Part shown: positions 1 to 4,455 of the stretch, in pieces | How the letters are laid out: every line of letters starts with the position of its first letter | How positions within the stretch are numbered: the first letter of the stretch is position 1 | Source of the DNA: JADKFD01 sp964561825 | Lineage (GTDB): Bacteria > Pseudomonadota > Gammaproteobacteria > Xanthomonadales > SZUA-5 | DNA length: 5,127 nucleotides | Direction: 5' to 3' | Assembly: GCA_964561825.1 (NCBI GenBank) | Contig: CAZLSB010000290.1 | Location: forward strand, 1 to 5,127 | Notes under the pieces: model-generated | Seen by the model: the letters and a program-made list of their open reading frames with translations, nothing else | Told to the model about the DNA's origin: nothing | Database searches by the model: none | Position numbers and translations under genes: made by a program

Positions 1-18
1 GTAGTGTACTCACACTAC
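1..18. repeat. Perfect 7-bp inverted repeat (possible hairpin) at the window edge
   Basis: GTAGTGT at 1-7 is the exact reverse complement of ACACTAC at 12-18, with a 4-base loop. In the transcript of the atp operon this would fold as a small hairpin 37 bases after the atpA stop. A U-run, if any, would lie outside the window, so it cannot be called a terminator. The arms may continue beyond position 1 only if the structure is more complex than this hairpin. Confidence 0.45.
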
Positions 19-54
19 AGGTGAACTGATCAAAGTGCTGAAAAGTCAAAACAA
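1..54. other. Short region downstream of atpA, gamma gene not found
   Basis: These 54 bases follow the atpA stop and are AT-richer than the operon (about 40% GC over positions 1-60). An ATG at 58-56 overlaps the atpA stop as ATGA and opens a frame to the window edge (M-I-V-L-T-F-Q-H-F-D, continuing). It does not resemble the start of a gamma subunit, which usually begins with a basic and leucine-rich helix. No RNA gene, promoter or other coding signal is convincing here. The stretch may be a spacer, a terminator region or foreign DNA. Confidence 0.5.
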
Positions 55-1641
55 TCATCGCGTTATGGGTGATGGGAAGCGGTCAACTGAGGTTTCTAGG
101 TGCAACGCTGCAGCCGCGAGTTCGATGACGGCCGTGCGATCCTTGTCGTTGAGCTTGTGCTCTCCGAGCACGCGTTCGCGCAGCGGCTTGGCGAGCCTGG
201 CCGCGGCGTCTCGAACCGCCGCTTGCGCTTCGATCATGCGCGGCAGCGGCACGGCGTCGAACAGGCCGGCAGTCAGCGCCACCAGGATGGCGATTTGCGC
301 CGGCACCGCTACCGGGTCGAACTGTGCTTGCTTCAGGCAGGCGCGAATGCGCTGGCCGTGCGCGATGGTCTGGCGCGTGGCGTCGTCGAGCCGCGCGCCG
401 AAGCGCGAGAAGGCTTCCAGTTCCTCGAACTGCGCATAGGCCAGCTTCAGATCGCCAGCCACGGCGCGAAAGGGGCCGCGCTGGGCCTTGCCGCCGACCC
501 GCGATACCGACATGCTCACGTCCACCGCCGGCAGCACGCCGAGCTCGAACAGGGAGGGTGACAGGTAGATCTGCCCGTCGGTGATCGAGATCAGATTGGT
601 CGGTATGTAGGCCGAGATGTCCTCGGCCTCGGTCTCGATGATCGGCAGCGCGGTGAGCGAGCCGCCGCCACGTTCGGGGCGAAGATGCGTCGAGCGCTCG
701 AGCAGTCGTGAATGGATGTAGAAGATGTCGCCGGGGAAGGCCTCGCGCCCCGGCGGCCGGCGCAGCAGCAGCGACAGTTCACGGTAGGCGCGCGCGTGCT
801 GGGTCAAATCGTCGTAGACGATCAGCACGTCGCGGCCGGCCTCCATGAAGTATTCGGCGATGCTGGTAGCCGCGTAGGGCGTGATGTAGGCCAGGCCAGG
901 CGGCTGGTTGCCTTCGGCCACGACCACCACGGTGTAGTCCATCGCGCCCTGGTCGCGCAGCGTGGCCACCGCCTTGGCCACCGCCGAGGCGCGCTGGCCG
1001 ATGGCGCAATAGACGCAGATCACGTCCTGCCCGCGCTGGTTGAGGATGGTGTCGAGCGCGATCGCGGTCTTGCCGGTCTGGCGGTCGCCGAGGATCAGTT
1101 CGCGCTGGCCGCGGCCGATCGGAATCAGCGCGTCGATGACCTTCAAGCCAGTCTGCAGTGGCACCTCGACCGGCGCCCGGTCCATGATGGCGGCGGCCGG
1201 CCGTTCGATCGGCAAGCGCTCCGTTGCCTCGACCGCGCCGCGACCATCCAGCGGCTTGCCGAGCGCGTCGATAACCCGCCCGAGCAGGCCTGGTCCGACG
1301 GCCACGTCCATCACGCGACCGGTGCGGCGCACTTCGGCGCCAGCCTGCAGATGCCAGTACTCGCCCAACAAGACCACGCCGAGCTCGTGTTCATCGACGT
1401 TGAAGGCGATGCCGGCGATGCCACCCGGGAACATCAGCAATTCCTCGAAGCCGGCACCCGGCAGGCCACTGACATGGGCAATGCCGGTGGCCACCTTGGT
1501 GATAGTGCCCACTTCGCGTGGCAACAGCGCTGGCGCGAAGGCGTCGCGCGCTTGCGTCAGCGCGGCGAAACTGCGGTCGAGTGCAGCAGCGGCGAGCTCA
1601 TCGCCCTGAGCGGCCGGCACGGGGTTGGGCGCGGAACTCAT
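55..1641 (-). CDS. atpA: N-type ATPase subunit alpha
   Basis: Alpha is the non-catalytic nucleotide-binding subunit of the F1 head and supplies the arginine finger to the beta active site. The product has 528 residues. The beta-barrel domain starts near GTITKV (45-50). The P-loop is GDRQTGKT at 185-192, followed by YCAIGQRAS at 211-219, the Walker B strand VLIVYDDLTQHA at 272-283, PPGREAFPGDIFYIHSRLLER at 296-316, and SMSVSRVGG at 376-384 with the arginine finger at R381. The first 40 residues differ from housekeeping alphas, where the N-terminus binds delta; here it would meet the delta-like end of AtpF. The ATG at 1641 overlaps the atpF stop by 4 bp, with a weak AGG seven bases upstream. 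The last 14 residues, from LETS on, show a codon and composition shift and may not be native (see findings). Gamma does not follow at once. Confidence 0.97.
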   Translation of the reverse strand: MSSAPNPVPAAQGDELAAAALDRSFAALTQARDAFAPALLPREVGTITKVATGIAHVSGLPGAGFEELLMFPGGIAGIAFNVDEHELGVVLLGEYWHLQAGAEVRRTGRVMDVAVGPGLLGRVIDALGKPLDGRGAVEATERLPIERPAAAIMDRAPVEVPLQTGLKVIDALIPIGRGQRELILGDRQTGKTAIALDTILNQRGQDVICVYCAIGQRASAVAKAVATLRDQGAMDYTVVVVAEGNQPPGLAYITPYAATSIAEYFMEAGRDVLIVYDDLTQHARAYRELSLLLRRPPGREAFPGDIFYIHSRLLERSTHLRPERGGGSLTALPIIETEAEDISAYIPTNLISITDGQIYLSPSLFELGVLPAVDVSMSVSRVGGKAQRGPFRAVAGDLKLAYAQFEELEAFSRFGARLDDATRQTIAHGQRIRACLKQAQFDPVAVPAQIAILVALTAGLFDAVPLPRMIEAQAAVRDAAARLAKPLRERVLGEHKLNDKDRTAVIELAAAALHLETSVDRFPSPITR

Positions 1642-2456
1642 GCGCAGACCTGATCGGCCTGGGGCGCATCGAGCTTTCTGGAAGCGGCGGACGGCTTCTC
1701 CGCCGGCACCAGCAGCGCGGCCACCGCCTGTTCCAGATCACGCAGGTACTCGTCGATGGTCCAGGCCAGCTTCTGCCCGCCGACACTCAACTCAATGCCG
1801 CAAACAGCATCGGCCGCGGTCTCGAAGCGCAGAACTACCTCGGTGGAGAAGTTCGTATTGATGGCGTTGCCGATCGCCGCCTGCTGATCGGCGGGCAGCT
1901 CGAAGTGGCTGCGCACCAGGGCAGGATCGGCGCCTTGCTTCAAGGCCGTCCCCAGTTGCTTCCTGGCCGGGTCGGGCAGTTCACCAAGGCGCCGGATAAA
2001 GACTTCGACCATGCATTGTTCCAGGCTCACGTCGGCCAGATCGGCCAGGGTCTTGCGCGCCACGGCGAACACCTCGTGCACGGCGCGGCCGGCGATCAAT
2101 TGCTGCAGCTGCGCGGCCTGCGTGGCCAGCGCTTGCTGGCGCTGCACGGCAGCCGCAGCTGCCGCCTTTTGCGCCTCGCCGGCAATATGCGCGCCTTCGG
2201 CATTGGCGTCTGCGGTCGCCTTTTCCAGCAACCCTGCACGCTGCAGGTCGAAAGCGCTGTTCTTGTCCTCGAAAGTCTTGCGTTCGGTCGTCGCCTGCGC
2301 CTCCTTCGCGGCGGCATCGGCGATCTGGTCGGCGATGCGCTGCTCGCGCGCGGCGATCGCATTGAGCACCGGCTGGTAGAGAAAGTGTTTCATCAACCAG
2401 ACCAGCAGCACAAAATTGAGCACCTGCGCGCCGACGGTGAACCAGTCGATCAACAT
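1638..2456 (-). CDS. atpF: N-type ATPase subunit b with C-terminal delta-like domain (peripheral stalk)
   Basis: This subunit forms the peripheral stalk that holds alpha3beta3 still against the rotor. The product has 272 residues, far longer than the roughly 156 of an ordinary b subunit. Residues 7-24 are the single membrane helix, in the b-type context GAQVLNFVLLVWLMKHFLYQPV. Residues 30-135 are a long Ala/Gln/Glu/Lys-rich helix suited to coiled-coil dimer formation. Residues 185-245 resemble the C-terminal part of delta/OSCP: FELPADQQAAI, then a strand, then GIELSVGG followed by a helix. No separate atpH gene exists between atpF and atpA, so this domain probably does the job of delta at the top of alpha. 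Only 3 bp separate it from atpE and no clear Shine-Dalgarno precedes it, so translation is probably coupled. Its stop overlaps the atpA start as ATGA. The last 20 or so residues are Pro/Ala/Lys-rich and look unstructured. Confidence 0.94.
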   Translation of the reverse strand: MLIDWFTVGAQVLNFVLLVWLMKHFLYQPVLNAIAAREQRIADQIADAAAKEAQATTERKTFEDKNSAFDLQRAGLLEKATADANAEGAHIAGEAQKAAAAAAVQRQQALATQAAQLQQLIAGRAVHEVFAVARKTLADLADVSLEQCMVEVFIRRLGELPDPARKQLGTALKQGADPALVRSHFELPADQQAAIGNAINTNFSTEVVLRFETAADAVCGIELSVGGQKLAWTIDEYLRDLEQAVAALLVPAEKPSAASRKLDAPQADQVCA

Positions 2457-2459
2457 GGC

Positions 2460-2741
2460 TTATTTGCCCGTCGCTTGCGTCAGCGCCGCGTTCCAGAAGG
2501 GGTTGGCAAAGATCAGGATCATCGACACCACAAAGCAGTAGATTGCGGTTGACTCGATCATCGCCAGCCCGACGAACAACGTGCGCGTGATGGTCGCCGA
2601 GGCATCCGGTTGCTGCGCCAACGCCACCATTGCCGCGGCCACCGCACGGCCCTCGGCCAGCGCCGGGCCCATGGTGCCGAAGCCGGTGGTGATGCCGGCA
2701 ATGACGATCGAAAATACCGCGATGGTGGTCAAGCTGTCCAT
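2460..2741 (-). CDS. atpE: N-type ATPase Fo subunit c (rotor ring proteolipid)
   Basis: Subunit c is the hairpin proteolipid that forms the rotating ring. The product has 93 residues: an N-terminal extension, helix 1 (about 7-40), a polar loop with QQPD at 43-46, and helix 2 (about 52-78) ending in ANPFW. The ion site in helix 2 is MIESTAIY, with E63, S64, T65 and Y68. In helix 1, E30 occupies the place of Gln32 of the Ilyobacter Na+ site. Two carboxylates facing one site are typical of N-type c subunits. The ES/T and Tyr residues recall Na+ rings, but the Burkholderia pseudomallei N-type ring, with 17 subunits, was reported to be H+-specific, so specificity cannot be read safely here. A27 and A29 replace conserved helix-1 glycines, which may favour a large ring. 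It is the only gene here with both a gap and a strong ribosome site. Confidence 0.97.
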   Translation of the reverse strand: MDSLTTIAVFSIVIAGITTGFGTMGPALAEGRAVAAAMVALAQQPDASATITRTLFVGLAMIESTAIYCFVVSMILIFANPFWNAALTQATGK

Positions 2742-2760
2742 GAGGGGGTCCTTGTGGTGT
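2742..2760 (-). promoter_or_regulatory. Gap and ribosome binding site before atpE
   Basis: This 19-bp stretch between atpB and atpE is the only sizeable gap between genes in the operon. On the minus strand it carries AAGGA (plus coordinates 2749-2753) seven bases before the atpE ATG, the best Shine-Dalgarno match in the window. Every other visible start lies inside, or within 3 bp of, the preceding gene. Independent and strong initiation on atpE fits the need for many c subunits per complex. The strength is inferred from the sequence only. Confidence 0.75.
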
Positions 2761-3459
2761 TCAGGGGGCGGTCGCGGTGGGCTCGTCGGGCGATGGTGCC
2801 GGCCGCGTGGCGGCGGCGAGGTAGACCGCCGCCAGAATGCTGAAGATGTAAGCCTGCACCATGCCGGTCAGCAGGCCGAGCAGCGTCATCAGCACCGGAA
2901 ACAGGAAGGGCGTGATGATCAGCAAGATGGCAACGATCATCGCGCCGCTCATCATGTTGCCGAATAGACGCACCGCCAGAGCCAAGGTGCGCGAGACTTC
3001 GCTGATGATGTTGAAGGGCAGCATGATGAACGTGGGTTCGAGATAGGACTTCAGATAGCCGGCCAGACCCTGCTCGCGGATGCCGAACAGCGGCACCGCG
3101 ACAAACACGCAAAACGCGAGTGCGACGGTGGTTGACAGCGATCCGGTTGGCGGCTCAAAGCCGGGCACCACGGTCGCCAGAGCAGCGGCGGCGACGAACA
3201 GGAACAGTGTGCCGAGGAAGGCCAGGTAGCGTTCCGGCCGCGCCAGGCCGGCCTCGCGGATCTGCTCGACGATGCCGGTGACGACGATTTCCAACAGGTT
3301 CTGCCAGCGCGAGCGCTGGTGCTCGCTGGACAGCTTGCGCGTCACCAGCATCGAACCAATCACCAGCACCGCCATCAGCGCCCAGGTATAGACGATGGTC
3401 GCGTTGAGCGTGAACGGCCCGAACTGCCAGAAGATCAACTGATCAGGGCTGAGGCGCAT
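2761..3459 (-). CDS. atpB: N-type ATPase Fo subunit a
   Basis: Subunit a is the stator membrane protein that provides the two half-channels for the transported ion beside the c-ring. The product has 232 residues and several membrane segments. The essential arginine is R164 in LAVRLFGNMMSG, matching the universal a-subunit motif. Other family blocks are PPTGSLSTTVALAF at 103-116, EPTFIMLPFNIISEVSRTLAL at 141-161, and the last helix TGMVQAYIFSILAAVYL at 198-214 with Q202 and Y204. The N-terminus (NATIVYTW at 19-26) is compact, as in the shorter N-type a subunits. The ATG at 3459 lies inside the end of atpR and follows an AGGA about nine bases upstream. A Pro/Thr-rich tail ends 19 bp before atpE. 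Confidence 0.97.
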   Translation of the reverse strand: MRLSPDQLIFWQFGPFTLNATIVYTWALMAVLVIGSMLVTRKLSSEHQRSRWQNLLEIVVTGIVEQIREAGLARPERYLAFLGTLFLFVAAAALATVVPGFEPPTGSLSTTVALAFCVFVAVPLFGIREQGLAGYLKSYLEPTFIMLPFNIISEVSRTLALAVRLFGNMMSGAMIVAILLIITPFLFPVLMTLLGLLTGMVQAYIFSILAAVYLAAATRPAPSPDEPTATAP

Positions 3460-3754
3460 GAGCGCTCATCCTGGTCGTGCAGCTGGATTGGGCGGCCGTC
3501 GCACGCACGACGAACCAGCGGGCCGCCCAGAATCCGAGCAGGCACAAGCCGAGCCGCCGCCAATCACCGGCGGCGACCAGCACGAAGCCGCCCGCAACGC
3601 CGCCCATACGCAGCAGAAAGCTGCTGACGATCCACAACGCTGGCCTGGGCGACGCCAGCGCCCGGCGCAAGCTCCACCACAAGCCGCCAAAGAAGAACAG
3701 GCCAAGCACGACACCAGCGGCGGCGGCGAGCGTCAGTGTCAGCAGTTCATTCAT
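3443..3754 (-). CDS. atpR: AtpR, three-helix membrane protein of N-ATPase operons
   Basis: The product has 103 residues and three hydrophobic segments, at about 5-28, 38-62 and 66-86. That size and topology, together with its place between atpQ and atpB, identify AtpR, a protein essentially confined to N-ATPase operons. Arginines lie within or beside the membrane segments (R49 in SFLLRMGG and R79 in FWAARWF). In the literature on this family, membrane Arg residues of AtpR have been proposed to pair with the c-subunit glutamates during ring assembly; this remains a prediction. The ATG at 3754 gives an N-terminus of MNELLTLTLA. The 22 extra in-frame codons back to 3820 lie over atpQ and look polar and random. 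The upstream bases (AAAGAAAAAC) are a poor ribosome site, so initiation probably depends on coupling through the ATGAATGA overlap. The gene runs 17 bp into atpB. Confidence 0.88.
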   Translation of the reverse strand: MNELLTLTLAAAAGVVLGLFFFGGLWWSLRRALASPRPALWIVSSFLLRMGGVAGGFVLVAAGDWRRLGLCLLGFWAARWFVVRATAAQSSCTTRMSAHAPQP

Positions 3755-3757
3755 TGT
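3745..3757 (-). repeat. Copy 2 of the 13-bp direct repeat at the atpQ/atpR start-stop overlap
   Basis: This is identical to 4064-4076 and lies 319 bp from it. The ATG opens atpR and the second TGA closes atpQ. No good Shine-Dalgarno precedes this copy, so AtpR synthesis probably relies on ribosomes ending AtpQ and restarting here. Confidence 0.8.
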
Positions 3758-4073
3758 TTTTCTTTTGCTTAGTTGCTGCGTGCATTGCACGGTCCTGCTG
3801 GGCGACCCAGCGCCACGCATTCAGACAGCCCAACACCAGCCCGGCCATCAATAGCGCCAGCGACCATGGGTGCGCGCCGGGGTGCTTGGTATCCAGCCAG
3901 ATCCCCAGCGCCGCGCCTAGCAGTGTCGGCACCACAATCGACCAACCGATCAGGCCCATCATGCCTAGACCCGACCACACGCCCGGCGCGTCATCGGCGC
4001 GTGCGCGCAGCTTGCGCGCCGCCTTGTTGCCGATCTGCTCGGCGCGTTTGTTGTCGGTCGTCGGTTCATTCAT
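3747..4073 (-). CDS. atpQ: AtpQ, AtpI/AtpZ-like two-helix membrane protein of N-ATPase operons
   Basis: This is a small membrane protein of 108 residues in the AtpI/AtpZ ('ATPase gene 1') group, known as AtpQ in N-ATPase operons. A charged N-terminus (about residues 1-30, rich in Lys and Arg) is followed by two hydrophobic segments: about 33-60, ending in the family-typical LGIWLD, and 69-90. A basic tail follows. AtpI proteins act in c-ring assembly in other bacteria, so a chaperone-like role is inferred here from family and position. I chose the ATG at 4073 because it gives the usual length and has a GAGG Shine-Dalgarno seven bases upstream. The frame is open further upstream to 4247, but only over atpC. 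Its start overlaps the atpC stop by 8 bp, and its own stop overlaps the atpR start by 8 bp. Confidence 0.9.
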   Translation of the reverse strand: MNEPTTDNKRAEQIGNKAARKLRARADDAPGVWSGLGMMGLIGWSIVVPTLLGAALGIWLDTKHPGAHPWSLALLMAGLVLGCLNAWRWVAQQDRAMHAATKQKKNNE

Positions 4074-4076
4074 TGT
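4064..4076 (-). repeat. Copy 1 of a 13-bp direct repeat at the atpC/atpQ start-stop overlap
   Basis: On the minus strand this reads ACAATGAATGAAC, where ATG opens atpQ and the second TGA closes atpC. The same 13 bases recur at 3745-3757 over the atpQ/atpR junction. Both downstream proteins therefore begin with Met-Asn-Glu, and both junctions are 8-bp overlaps, a layout suited to translational coupling. Confidence 0.8.
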
Positions 4077-4455
4077 GGAACCTCGCGAAACGGCCGACGA
4101 AGCCGCTTTCCAACTTGCTGGTGGCCGCGCGTGCGGCCTGCTGCAGCGCGTCCAGCTGCAGGTAATCGAGTTGTACGGCTGCGCGCAGTTGCGCCAGATC
4201 GGTGCCGCGCGAGGCACGCCGCACGGCGACCCGCACCTGATCGCCAATCTTGGTCAGCACGCCTTCGTCGACCGCGACGAAGACTTCGCCGTCGGCTGCG
4301 CTTGCATAGCTCAGGATGCCTGGGACCAGGGCGGCGACGCAGTCGCGGCGATGCGGCAGCAGGCCGAAGGAGCCCTCGCACGTTTCTACAACGATGCGCG
4401 ACACCTTGCTCTCGTCGATGTAAACCCGGAACGGCAGCACCACTTCAAGGCGCAT
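4066..4455 (-). CDS. atpC: N-type ATPase subunit epsilon
   Basis: Epsilon is a central-stalk subunit that joins gamma to the c-ring and can restrain ATP hydrolysis. The product is 129 residues. Residues 1-85 fit the N-terminal beta-sandwich, with the typical EGSFGLLPHRRD turn at 28-38 and the DEGVLTKIGDQVRVAV strand pair at 63-78. Residues 86-118 are a short helical region. I chose the ATG at 4455 because the protein then begins with MRLEVVLPF, matching how epsilon starts. An in-frame ATG at 4533 would add 26 basic, proline-containing residues lying wholly over the end of atpD. The chosen start overlaps atpD by 11 bp and is preceded by a G-rich GGGGTGG stretch, so translation is probably coupled. 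The sequence is divergent from housekeeping epsilon, but family and position agree. Confidence 0.93.
   Translation of the reverse strand: MRLEVVLPFRVYIDESKVSRIVVETCEGSFGLLPHRRDCVAALVPGILSYASAADGEVFVAVDEGVLTKIGDQVRVAVRRASRGTDLAQLRAAVQLDYLQLDALQQAARAATSKLESGFVGRFARFHNE
4081..4084 (-). promoter_or_regulatory. Shine-Dalgarno that decides the atpQ start
   Basis: On the minus strand these bases read GAGG, seven bases before the ATG at 4073. The site lies within the end of atpC. It supports the 108-residue AtpQ start over in-frame upstream ATG or longer readings that would run across atpC. Confidence 0.6.

Noticed and set aside
14..54. Possible leftward promoter (TTGACT-like box followed by TGTAGT)
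   Set aside because: The spacing between the two boxes is about 24 bases, too long for a sigma-70 promoter, and the -10 match is poor.
35..439. Plus-strand frame starting GTG at 35 and running into the 3' end of atpA
   Set aside because: Most of it is antisense to conserved alpha sequence and is Ser/Ala/Arg-rich. The first 25 codons look more natural, but no family is recognisable and no ribosome site is clear.
712..1653. Long open frame on the plus strand (313 codons) opposite atpA
   Set aside because: It lies wholly antisense to well-conserved alpha sequence. Its peptide is rich in His, Arg, Asp and Gly with no domain, as expected from the reverse strand of a GC-rich gene.
1518..2552. Long open frame on the plus strand (344 codons) opposite atpF and its neighbours
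   Set aside because: It crosses the atpE/atpF/atpA boundaries in antisense and encodes a low-complexity Arg/Leu/Gln-rich peptide. The minus-strand genes explain this region fully.
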